Under the pieces are notes generated by a model, which searched no databases, had not been told where the DNA came from, and saw nothing but the letters and a program-made list of their open reading frames with translations. DNA of 64,000 nucleotides from J029 sp964482495 (GTDB lineage: Bacteria; Planctomycetota; UBA1135). A program made the translations under genes and the position numbers. The stretch spans positions 1-64,000 of the forward strand of contig CAYZXS010000009.1 of assembly GCA_964482495.1 (NCBI GenBank), in the 5' to 3' direction. Below, in pieces: positions 1 through 8,500 of this stretch; the first letter of the stretch is position 1; each line of letters opens with the position of its first letter.

Positions 1-2
1 AC

Positions 3-1844
3 GGCGCGGGCGGCCACGGGGCCGCGGGCGCCAGCGGCGCCGGCGCCTCGACCGCCATGGCGGCCGGCGGCGACACCGTGACCATCCGCCTCGACCGCCA
101 CTACCCGGCCGCTGGCGCGGCGGTGAAGGGCGGCGTCAACCAGGGCGGCATCCGCTTCGTCCAGGACAGCTTCGCGGCCCTCAGCGGCAGCGGCGGCTTG
201 TTCCGGGTGAACGTGCGCATGAACCACCCCGAGGACGTCTCGTGGGCCGCGTGGGAGATGTTGTGGGCGCAGCAGGCCGGCCTCGAGGTGCTGCTGACCG
301 TCTACGGCAGCCCCGAGGGCATCCCGCTGCTGGGCGGCGGAGGCGGCGGCCAAGCGAGCGGCGGCGGCGCCAGCCTGGACCGCATCACCGCGGTGCCGGC
401 CGACCTGGCCGGCTGGGCGATGTCGGTCATCGCCATGCTCGGCGAGATCCGGCGGGAGACCGGCGCCCTGCCGGACTACGTCGAGATCTGGAACGAGCCC
501 GACCGGCCGGAGTTCTTCAACGGGAGCATCGAGGACTACCTGGCGATCTACGAGGCCCTGGCGCCGCGGCTGCGCGCGCAGTACCCGCAGATCCAGGTCG
601 GCGGCATGGGCCTGGCCGGCTCCGAGTCCGACCTCGGCACCGGCGACAGCGCCCTGATCGCGCTGATCGACCACGCCGACGACGAGGGCCTGCCGCTCGA
701 CTTCCTCTCCTGGCACAACTACGGCATCGGCGCCTCGATGCGCTACACCCGGATCACCGAGCGGCTCGACGCCGAGATGGCGGCGCGCGGCATGGACGCC
801 AAGATGTTCGTCACCGAGTGGAACGTCCGCGCCAACGCCCAGCGCAAGGGCATGGACTTCGACAGCAGCGCCGCCGCGGCCAACTTCGTCGCCCTGATCA
901 GCAGCGCCGTCGGCCAGGGCCTGGACGGGAACACCTACTTCATGCTCTTCGACACCGACGACCAGGAGGGCATCGCCGACCTCACCGGCAAGGGCCTGGG
1001 CGCGCTGACCGTGCGCGGCATCAAGAAGCCGGTCTGGCGGCTCATGGAGCTGACCTACCCGATGGCGGAGGAGACGCGCTTCGGCGTCGGCCTGCCGGAG
1101 GACGAGTACGCCCTCGGCGTCCTCGCCACCTGGGACGGGGCCCGGGCCCGGATCGTGCTCGGGAACGACACGGTGGAGCCGGAGTGGGTCTGGACCCGCG
1201 GCTGCCGCGAGTTCGGCCTGGAGCCGGGCACCACCGCCGAGCTGGTCCGCGACGCCGGCGGCAACCTGACCGCGCCGCCCAGCCGCCAGGCGCTGATCGC
1301 CGAGGAGCTGACGGGCGAGCAGGCCGACCAGGTGCTGCTGGTGCTCGACCGCGTCGCCGACGCGGGCGAGCTGCTCGAACACGGCCGCACCGTCGAGCTG
1401 GAGCTGGACGGCTGCAGCGCTCCGTCGGTCCTGCGCGTCTGGCGCTTCGACTCCAGCCACAACGCCCCGGCGTCGCGGCTGGCGGACCTCCGGCCGCACC
1501 TGGAGCAGGTCGAGCGGGACGCCGAGGCGGCCGCCGAGGCCGAGGCCCTGGTCAAGATCGCCGAGCTCGGCGGCAGCGCGCCCGCGGGCCTGGAGTGGAC
1601 CGGCTCGATCCTCGACCTGGCCAACGCCTTGGGGCTCACGGTCGCGGAAACGGAGCAGGTCCTGGCCGTCTACTTCCGGACCCTCAAGCTGGCCCGTCTG
1701 TCCCAGAGCAGCTTCCTCAACTCGCTGCCGGGCGCAGCGCTGGTCGAGGAGAGCGCCGCCGAGGCCGGGGTCCAGATCGACGGCAACCGGCTCACGGTGA
1801 GCCTGGAGCCCGACTCCGTGATCGTGCTGGACGTCAGTCCTTGA
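3..1844 (+). CDS. Glycoside hydrolase, clan GH-A (GH39-like), 5' partial
   Basis: The reading frame is open from the window edge, so the true start probably lies upstream; the first ATG in frame is at 57. The fold looks like a GH39/GH5-type TIM barrel. Counting from the ATG, an IWNEP motif places the acid/base Glu near residue 147, and FVTEWN places a candidate nucleophile Glu near 254. The spacing of about 107 residues is normal for clan A retaining enzymes. The C-terminal 200 residues look like an accessory beta domain ending at SVIVLDV. The substrate cannot be read from sequence; xylosides or iduronides are typical for GH39. The last 11 bases overlap the convergent pterin gene. Confidence 0.7.
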   Translation, partial: GAGGHGAAGASGAGASTAMAAGGDTVTIRLDRHYPAAGAAVKGGVNQGGIRFVQDSFAALSGSGGLFRVNVRMNHPEDVSWAAWEMLWAQQAGLEVLLTVYGSPEGIPLLGGGGGGQASGGGASLDRITAVPADLAGWAMSVIAMLGEIRRETGALPDYVEIWNEPDRPEFFNGSIEDYLAIYEALAPRLRAQYPQIQVGGMGLAGSESDLGTGDSALIALIDHADDEGLPLDFLSWHNYGIGASMRYTRITERLDAEMAARGMDAKMFVTEWNVRANAQRKGMDFDSSAAAANFVALISSAVGQGLDGNTYFMLFDTDDQEGIADLTGKGLGALTVRGIKKPVWRLMELTYPMAEETRFGVGLPEDEYALGVLATWDGARARIVLGNDTVEPEWVWTRGCREFGLEPGTTAELVRDAGGNLTAPPSRQALIAEELTGEQADQVLLVLDRVADAGELLEHGRTVELELDGCSAPSVLRVWRFDSSHNAPASRLADLRPHLEQVERDAEAAAEAEALVKIAELGGSAPAGLEWTGSILDLANALGLTVAETEQVLAVYFRTLKLARLSQSSFLNSLPGAALVEESAAEAGVQIDGNRLTVSLEPDSVIVLDVSP

Positions 1845-2328
1845 CGTAGCGGTAGTTGCCCCGCTGGCCCGAGGTCTCCTCGATACCGACGAGCAGGCCT
1901 CGGGCGTCCACGTCCGGGAAGCGCTGGCGCAGCCGTTCGAGCAGCTCGCGGCCGAACCAGGCCGCCAGGTTCTCGGCGCTGGTGTTGTTGACCGGCAGCA
2001 CGATCACGTCCTGCTCGGGGGCGGCGTAGTAGCGGTCTCGGTAGCGGACCTCGACCACGCCGTCCCCGCGGCGCTCGATGCCGAGCTCGGGGTGCTCGCC
2101 GGGAAGCAGCCAGTGCTCGTCCAGGGCGTCCACCAGCTCGCGGATGACCGGCTTGACCATCTTGAAGTCCAGCACCAGCCCGAAGGCCGAGAGCTCCGCC
2201 TCGAGCTGGACGAAGACCCTGTAATTGTGCCCGTGCAGCCGCTCCGCGTCCCCGCTGGGGAAGATCAGGAAGTGGGCGGCGGAGAACTTGAGGTACTCCT
2301 TCTCGACCTGGATGGACCACGATTCCAT
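1834..2328 (-). CDS. 6-pyruvoyl-tetrahydropterin synthase paralogue, PTPS-III type
   Basis: This is a 164-residue T-fold protein. The zinc ligands are His19 (FSAAHF), His32 and His34 (HGHNY). The residue upstream of HGH that is catalytic Cys in QueD and eukaryotic PTPS is missing; the motif reads E29-R-L-H-G-H, which is the ExxHGH signature of PTPS-III. In other bacteria PTPS-III substitutes for FolB by making 6-hydroxymethyl-dihydropterin for folate. I chose the ATG at 2328 over a GTG at 2346 because TATCCT lies 9 nt before it, as at other genes here. The family call is firm; the folate role is inferred from one motif. Confidence 0.85.
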   Translation of the reverse strand: MESWSIQVEKEYLKFSAAHFLIFPSGDAERLHGHNYRVFVQLEAELSAFGLVLDFKMVKPVIRELVDALDEHWLLPGEHPELGIERRGDGVVEVRYRDRYYAAPEQDVIVLPVNNTSAENLAAWFGRELLERLRQRFPDVDARGLLVGIEETSGQRGNYRYVKD

Positions 2329-2337
2329 GGGGCTCAG

Positions 2338-2343
2338 AGGATA
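2338..2343 (-). promoter_or_regulatory. Candidate -10 (TATCCT), near-leaderless promoter
   Basis: TATCCT ends 9 nt before the ATG of the PTPS gene, which would put the transcription start within about 3 nt of the start codon. No convincing -35 is visible. Confidence 0.45.
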
Positions 2344-2396
2344 CACTCGGCTGGAGCCAGCCGCCCTCCCCCAGGCCCTGCGCTAGCCAGCCGCCC

Positions 2397-3101
2397 GTGA
2401 ATTCCGAAGTCCCGCCTTCCGCAGAGCGGTCGCCCGCCGCCCACGCCGACCCCGCTTCGATCCTGAAGCTGATCTCCTGCCGCGTCGCGGCCGAGCACCA
2501 CGCCGCCTTCGGCCACGGCCAGCGCGCCTGGCAGGGCCTGGCGGGATGCGACGGCTTCCGCGGCCAGACCGGCGGCTGGTCCCTGGCCGACCACGACGAG
2601 GCGGTCATCCTGGGCTTCTGGCGCGACGAGGCCGCGGTGGATGCCTTCATGAGCGAGCGCCACGACCCGCTCTTCGAGGCCAGCCGCCAGCAGCCGCTGA
2701 TCCAGGAGATCCAGGTCAGCCGCTGGCGCCGGGTCGGCCTGGCGAGCTCCCAGCCGCCGCTGGCCGGGATCGCCGGCCGCGATGGCGGCTACCTGCGGAT
2801 CGCCGAGATCCGGCTGCTGCCGAACCGCGCCGACCACCTGATGCAGACCCAGGGCGACATCTGGGACCCGGCGATGCGCGCGGCCGGGGTGCTCGCCTGC
2901 GGCCTGTGGCGCGCCGAGGCCGAGGAGGCCCGCTTCCTGTCGCTGTCGCTGTGGCGCTCGCGGGAATCCGAGCGCGAGTGGCGCGCCGGCCCCTTCTTCG
3001 ACTGCTGGCGGCGGGCCGGGGTCGAGGACGACTGCGAGGACGTCACTGGTCGCCTGGTCTCGGTGGAGCCGGACTGGCGCGTAGACTGGTCCCGTCCCTG
3101 A
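2397..3101 (+). CDS. Tandem DUF4937 (YdbC-like) protein
   Basis: This 234-residue protein starts at GTG; there is no ATG before residue 90. Two ferredoxin-like alpha/beta halves are visible. The first (about 22-115) has the YdbC/DUF4937 pattern: W-x-G-L-x-G-C-D-G-F near the front, then GGW, ILGFWRDE and a helix ending in HDPLFE. The second half (about 125-225) repeats the layout in degenerate form. The fold resembles antibiotic-biosynthesis monooxygenase dimers, but no catalytic residue is recognisable and no reaction is assigned. Its stop overlaps the next start (TGATG), implying translational coupling to the phosphatase-superfamily lipoprotein. Confidence 0.7.
   Translation: MNSEVPPSAERSPAAHADPASILKLISCRVAAEHHAAFGHGQRAWQGLAGCDGFRGQTGGWSLADHDEAVILGFWRDEAAVDAFMSERHDPLFEASRQQPLIQEIQVSRWRRVGLASSQPPLAGIAGRDGGYLRIAEIRLLPNRADHLMQTQGDIWDPAMRAAGVLACGLWRAEAEEARFLSLSLWRSRESEREWRAGPFFDCWRRAGVEDDCEDVTGRLVSVEPDWRVDWSRP
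3082..3087 (+). promoter_or_regulatory. Possible internal -10 (TAGACT)
   Basis: TAGACT lies 13 nt before the ATG of the alkaline-phosphatase-superfamily gene, inside the 3' end of the preceding gene. It could give the gene a short-leader transcript of its own. Confidence 0.25.
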
Positions 3102-4660
3102 TGCCGCTGAAGACCCCGCTCCGCCCTCTCGCCGCGGTCCCGGCCCTGCTCCTGGCTGCCGGCTGCGGCCCCTCCGGTGAGCCCGCCGGGCCGCCGGCTC
3201 CCGCCCCGGATCCCGCCGGTTCAGGCCTCCGCTCTGGCGAAGCCGCCGCCGGGAGCCGCAACCTGGTCCTGGTGGTGGCCGACACCCTGCGCGCCGACCG
3301 CCTCGGCTGCTACGGCCACGACCGCGACACCTCCCCCAGCCTGGACGCCCTGGCCGCGGAGTCGGTGCTGTTCGAGAACGCCTTCGCGCCCTCGCCCTAC
3401 ACCGCCACCAGCCACGCCAGCCTGTTCACTTCGCTCTACCCCAACACCCACCTGGTGTGGAACAAGACCGAGCTGGAGGGCGGCGCCACGGTGTTCCCGA
3501 AGCTGTCCGAGAACGCCGTCACGCTGGCGGAGGCCCTGCGCGACGCCGGCTGGCAGACCGCCGGCATCGCCGACGGCGGCTTCGTCAAGGAGGAGCGCGG
3601 CCTGCACCAGGGCTTCGAGCTGTTCGAGTCCAAGACCACCGGCGTCGGCGGCCGGGTCGACCGGGCGCTGGAGTGGCTGCGCGAGGAGCGCGACCCGGAG
3701 CGGCCCTTCTTCCTGTTCCTCCACACCTACGAGGTCCACAGCCCCTACATGCCGGAGCTGGAGTACGTCGACCGCTTCGACCCCGACTACCGGGGACCGC
3801 TGCGGGAGGCGGTGCGTCAGGCGCGGCAGTGGGTGGCGGAGAACCCGCTCGCCAACCCGATCAACAAGCCGCAGGAGCGCTTCTTCAAGCCGCTGTTCGA
3901 GGCCCAGGGCTTCAGCCCCGAGGACCAGGCCTTCGTCCGCACGCTCTACGACGCCGAGATCGCCATGGTCGACGACGAATTCGCGCGGCTGCGGGCGTAC
4001 CTCCGGGAGAGCGGCCTCGACCAGGACACCGCCATCGTCGTCACCTCCGACCACGGCGAGGAATTCTGGGAGCACGACTACTGGGGCCACCACAAGCTCT
4101 GGGAGGAGACCCTCCGGGTGCCGTTGATCGCCCGCCTGCCCGGCGGCCCCCGCGGCGAGCGCCGCGGCGACCTGATCGACCTGGTGGACCTGATGCCGAC
4201 CCTGCTGACCGAGCTCGGCGCGCCGGTGCCGGAGATGGCCGCCGGCCGGGTGGTCGACCTGCGTCGGCCCACCCCCACGCCCGCCGACGCCGTGTACGTC
4301 GCCCAGGCCAACGCCCCCTTCGTGCTGTCGGCCTTCCGCTACGCCGACGGCAAGGCGATCTTCTTCGTCTCGCCCGAGCAGCAGGCCGAGGTCTACGACC
4401 CCATCGGCGACCGCGGCGAGCGCCAGGACCTGGCGGCCACGCCCCACGGCCAGGAGCTGCTGAGCCGCGCGCGGCGCGACCGGATCGCCTTCCAGGAGCG
4501 CACCGAGGCCCTGCGCAAGCGCTTCCAGCTCTACCCCGAGGTGCGCTCGAAGGACCGCATGTCGCCCGAGATGCTCGAGGAGCTGACCGCCCTCGGCTAC
4601 CTGGCCGGGGACGAGGAGGAGCCGGAAGAGGATCCCGAGCAGGACTCGGAAGAGGGCTGA
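3101..4660 (+). CDS. Sulfatase-like alkaline phosphatase superfamily lipoprotein
   Basis: This is a 519-residue protein with a lipoprotein signal (LLAAGC, lipid Cys22), so it is probably anchored in the envelope facing the periplasm. Metal-binding elements are visible at DTLRAD (Asp61) and SDHGEE, with GHH further on. At the nucleophile site the sulfatase signature C/S-x-P-x-R is absent. The region reads SPYTATSHASLFTSLYP, aligning a Thr (about 101) with the nucleophile. Formylglycine therefore cannot form, and a phosphodiesterase or phosphotransferase activity is more likely than true sulfatase. The C-terminus is strongly acidic. It overlaps the DUF4937 gene by one base. Confidence 0.75.
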   Translation: MPLKTPLRPLAAVPALLLAAGCGPSGEPAGPPAPAPDPAGSGLRSGEAAAGSRNLVLVVADTLRADRLGCYGHDRDTSPSLDALAAESVLFENAFAPSPYTATSHASLFTSLYPNTHLVWNKTELEGGATVFPKLSENAVTLAEALRDAGWQTAGIADGGFVKEERGLHQGFELFESKTTGVGGRVDRALEWLREERDPERPFFLFLHTYEVHSPYMPELEYVDRFDPDYRGPLREAVRQARQWVAENPLANPINKPQERFFKPLFEAQGFSPEDQAFVRTLYDAEIAMVDDEFARLRAYLRESGLDQDTAIVVTSDHGEEFWEHDYWGHHKLWEETLRVPLIARLPGGPRGERRGDLIDLVDLMPTLLTELGAPVPEMAAGRVVDLRRPTPTPADAVYVAQANAPFVLSAFRYADGKAIFFVSPEQQAEVYDPIGDRGERQDLAATPHGQELLSRARRDRIAFQERTEALRKRFQLYPEVRSKDRMSPEMLEELTALGYLAGDEEEPEEDPEQDSEEG

Positions 4661-4671
4661 ATCGGCGCGGG

Positions 4672-5508
4672 CTAGAGGGCGACGTCGGCCAGCGCGAAGA
4701 CCGGGCCGTCGAGGCAGGTCTTGGCGTAGGGCCAGTCGCCGAAGGCGCCGCCCGGGGCGGTCTCGGTCGGGCAGCCGTTGCAGACGCCGATGCCGCAGCC
4801 CATGTAGGTCTCGAGGCTGAGCTGGGCCTCCAGCCCGCGGTCGCGGGCGAAGGCGGCGAAGGCCCGCAGCAGCGGCTCCGGGCCGCAGGCGCAGAGCAGG
4901 GCCTCGGCGCCGATGCGGCCGGCGTCCAGCTCGGCGGCGAGGCAGGCGACGACGTTGCCGTGGAAACCGAGGCTGCCGTCGTCGGTGGCCTCCAGGCTCC
5001 GCAGGCCGTCGATGGCGAAGCTCTGCCGGTCGTAGAGGCGGTCGGCGCTCCGGGCGCCGTAGAGGAAGTGGCTGGCGGCGGCTGTCGGGGCGAGGGCGGC
5101 GGCCTCGACGCGCTGGCGGGCGTAGAGCAGGAAGGGCGCGCTGCCCACCCCGCCGGCCACCAAGGCGACCTCGCGGTCGGGCGGGGCCAGCGTGAAGCCG
5201 TTGCCCAGCGGCAGGGTGCAGACCACCTCGGCGCCGATGGGGAGCTCGCCCAGGACCCGGGTGCCGGCGCCGAGCACCTGGATCAGGAAGCTGATCCGGC
5301 GCGGGCCGAGCTGGTCGTAGACGCTGAAGGGCCGCGGCACGGTCAAGGCCCCCGGCTGCTCCGGTGTCAGCATGGCGAAGCGGCCCGGGGCCAGCGGCGC
5401 GAAGTCCTGCTCGAAGTCCAGCTCGAGCACGAAGGCGTCGGGGCCGCAGCCGCGGCGCCCGGCGATCACCGCCCGGCAGCAGCGAGCGTCCTGGGGGAGG
5501 TGGCCCAT
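4672..5508 (-). CDS. pyrK: Dihydroorotate dehydrogenase electron-transfer subunit PyrK
   Basis: This 278-residue protein has the ferredoxin-NADP reductase layout of PyrK: an FAD-binding RPFSVYD motif near residue 58, an NAD-binding GGVGSAPF near 119, and a C-terminal [2Fe-2S] cluster loop with Cys at MGCGIGVCNGC plus a fourth Cys in KTCLDGP. PyrK passes electrons from the PyrD flavin to NAD+ in pyrimidine synthesis. No pyrD is in the window, so the gene is detached from its usual partner. It is convergent with the preceding gene, with an 11-nt gap, and has its own near-leaderless promoter. Confidence 0.92.
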   Translation of the reverse strand: MGHLPQDARCCRAVIAGRRGCGPDAFVLELDFEQDFAPLAPGRFAMLTPEQPGALTVPRPFSVYDQLGPRRISFLIQVLGAGTRVLGELPIGAEVVCTLPLGNGFTLAPPDREVALVAGGVGSAPFLLYARQRVEAAALAPTAAASHFLYGARSADRLYDRQSFAIDGLRSLEATDDGSLGFHGNVVACLAAELDAGRIGAEALLCACGPEPLLRAFAAFARDRGLEAQLSLETYMGCGIGVCNGCPTETAPGGAFGDWPYAKTCLDGPVFALADVAL

Positions 5509-5517
5509 CGGGCGCGG

Positions 5518-5523
5518 ATTCTA
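5518..5523 (-). promoter_or_regulatory. Candidate -10 (TAGAAT) of pyrK
   Basis: TAGAAT is followed by 9 nt and then the pyrK ATG, matching the near-leaderless layout repeated in this window. Confidence 0.5.
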
Positions 5524-5549
5524 CCCGCGCCCGACGTCGGCCCGCGCGA

Positions 5550-8500
5550 TCAGGGGAAGCTGTAGCTGACGACGTTGCTGACCCGGCAGGTGCTGGCTTC
5601 GAGCGCCTGGAACAGGAGGGTCTGACCGGAGAAGCTCGCCGGCACGCTCACCGTGATCGTCGCCCGGCCCTGCGCGCCGCCGCCCTCGCCGCTGCCGAGC
5701 AGCTGGGCGTTGTCGATCCCCAGGGACAGGCCGGGGCAGTTCGGCACCGTGGTGTGTCCGGCGGCGCTGCCGTAGAGCAGCTGGACCGTCTTGCCCTGGC
5801 CAGCGGCCAGCACCACGAAGTCGTTGTCCTGTCCCGCCAGCCCCGGATCCGGCGGCTGCAGGCCGAGACGGAAGGGCTTGTTGCCCGGCTGCGGAGCGTC
5901 CCAGACCACCGTCAGCACCAGGGCGCCGCCCTGGATCCGCGGGCGGACGCCGTGCAGCGGCGGGAAGCCGGCGGTCTCGATGGTCCGGAAGCGGCCGACG
6001 AGGCTGCCGGCGGTGGCGACGGTGTACTGGTCGCCGATCTGGGGCGTGTGGCCCGGCAGGGCGACCACCGCCAGGGTGCCGTCGGCGGCGAAGGTGCCGC
6101 TGACGCTCAGCTGGTCGTGGTCCGTACCGGGGGCGAAGCCGCCCAGCTCCACCTCCAGGATGGCGTCCGGCCCGCAGCCGAGGTCGCCGGTGAGGGACAG
6201 GCTGCCGACGCCGTCGAGGCCGGGAGCCACGGCGCCATTGTTGGCCAGGCCGCCGACGGCGGTGACGTCCAGGTCGCCTTCGCCCTCCAGCCGGCCGGCC
6301 GCGAGGTTGGTGAGGCCGGTCCCCGAGAAGGCCAGGCTGGCGCCGTCCCGGACGCGGATGGTGCCCGCGTTCTGCAGGTCGGCGGTGACGTTGCGGACGC
6401 CGCCGGCGCCGACCGCGGCCTCGAGCAGGCCCTGGTTGGCGAAGGGACCGCCGTTCACCACCAGCTTGGCCTGGTAGCCGCTGTCCCGCGAATCCAGGCG
6501 CAGGACGCCGGAGCTGATGAGGCCGGCGGAGGCCGTCAGGGTGGCCTGCCCGCCGCGGGCGGCGCCGCGCACCACCACCGCCTGGCCAGCCTGCAAGCCG
6601 CCGCCGAGGGTGGAGTTGCCCTCCATCTCGACCTCGCAGGCGCCGGCGAAGGCGGGATCGATCTCCAGCGCGGAGTGGGTCGCCGCCAGCGCGCCGGCGG
6701 TGGTGCCGCCGGCCAGGCGTAGGGTGCCGGAGCTGAGCAGGAAGCTGCCGTCGCACTGGAGCGTTCCGGCCTCCTGGGTGAACTGGAGGCCGCTGGAGAC
6801 CGTCAGCGCCTGCCCGGCCGCGACCCGGAAGTCGGCCTGGTTGGCGAACGGGCCGGTGTTCATCGTCAACCCCGTGTCGACCGCGAACAGGCCTTGGTTG
6901 ATCAGTTCGCCGCCGAAGCTGCGCGCGCCGCCGCCCGGGCCGGCGGCGAAGCGCACGGTGCCGGTGTTGCTGAGCGGTCCGCCGGCGACGACCAGGGCGC
7001 TGCTGTAGCTGCTGTCGCGGGAATCGAAGAGCAGGTCGCCGGCGTTGTCGAGGCCGGCGGCGGCGGTCAGGGTGGAGTTGCCGCCGCGCGAGGAGCCCTG
7101 GCCGTGCACGGTCTGGCCGGCGGAGACCGCGCCGGAGAGGCTGGAGCTGCCCTCGACCAGGACCTCGGCCGGAGCGGTGAAGCCGGGGCCGAGGCCGAGG
7201 GCGGCGTGGGTCAGCTCCGGCACGCCGGTCATGGTCCCGCCGTCGAGCTGGAAGCTGCCCGAGCTCTGCTGCAGGGCGCCGTCGAGCTGGAGGCTGCCGC
7301 CGTCCTGCACGAAGCTGGTGCCGCTGGCGAGGGTCAGGACCGCGCCCGAGGCCACGCTCAGGTCGGCGTGGTTGGTGAAGGGGCCGGTCCACCAGGTGGC
7401 CGAGGTGTCGGCGTGGACCTGGCCGCTGTTCACCAGCTCACCGGTGAAGCCGCGCGCGCCGCCGCCGGGGCCCGCGGCGAAGCGCAGGGTGCCGGCGTTC
7501 TGCAGCGGGCCCGTGCCCATGGTCAGGTTGCTGGCGTAGGTGGAGTCCCTGGCGTCGAGCAGCAGGGTGCCGGCGCTGGTGAGGCCTCCGGGGCAGCTCA
7601 GGTTGGAGTTGCCGCCGCGCGAGGAGCCCTGGCCTTGCACGGTGTGCCCGGCCAGCAGCGGCCCGTTGAGGACCGAGCTGCCCTCGATCAGGACCTCGAC
7701 CGGAGCGCCGTAGCCGCTGAGGACGTTCAGGGTCGAGTGCGTCAGCTCCGGCACCCCGGTGACGGCGCCGCCGTCCAGGTCGAGCGTGCCGCTGGACATC
7801 TGGAAGGCGCCCTGGATGTCCAGCACGCCGCCGTCGACGCGGAAGCCGACGTTGCTGCCGAAGTTCAAGACCGCGGCGGGGCCGATGTTGAAGACCCCGG
7901 TGCTGGTGAAGGGGCCGGTGGAGAAGGTCGCCGGCCACTGCATGTCGACCAGGCCCTGGTTGTCGAAGGCCCCGACCAGGTTGCGGCCGCCGCCGCTGCC
8001 CTGGTAGATCTGCAGGGCGCCGCCCGACAGGTTGGTGAAGGCGTCGCCGGGAGTCAGGTTCAGGGAGGCGGCGTAGGTGCTGTCGGCGGCTTCCAGCCGG
8101 AGCACGCCGGCGCTCTGGAAGCTGGAGGCCGGGCTCAGGGCGGCGTTGCCGCCGCGGGAGTTGCCCTGCACCCGGACCTGCTGGAGGCTGCGCAGGTCGC
8201 CGCTGACCGCCGAGCTGCCCTCGACCTGGAACAGGCCGGAGTCGGTGTTGCCGGCGCCCAGCTCGAGGGTCGAGTGGGTCAACGCCACGGTGCCGGCGAC
8301 CGGCCCGCCGATCCAGGAGAAGGTGCCGCTGCCGAGCTGGAAGCTGCCGTCCACCGTCAGCGGGCCGGAGTTCTCGAAGCGGACGCCGGAGCCGAAGGTC
8401 TGGGCAGCGCCCGACTGGACCTCCCAGGCGCCCTGGTTGACCACCGGGCCGCCGCTGAAGACGGTCGAGGCCTCGAGCCGGGTGCTGCCGATGCCGCTGT

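Noticed and set aside
7..56. Complete N-terminus of the glycoside hydrolase at the ATG 57
   Set aside because: The frame remains open to the window edge with Gly/Ala-rich codons and no signal peptide after the ATG, so the gene most likely begins outside the window.
242..1849. Long Arg/Pro-rich ORFs overlapping most genes in other frames
   Set aside because: High GC content creates long open frames. Their Arg/Ala/Pro/Gly-rich translations lack domains, while the chosen frames contain recognisable motifs.
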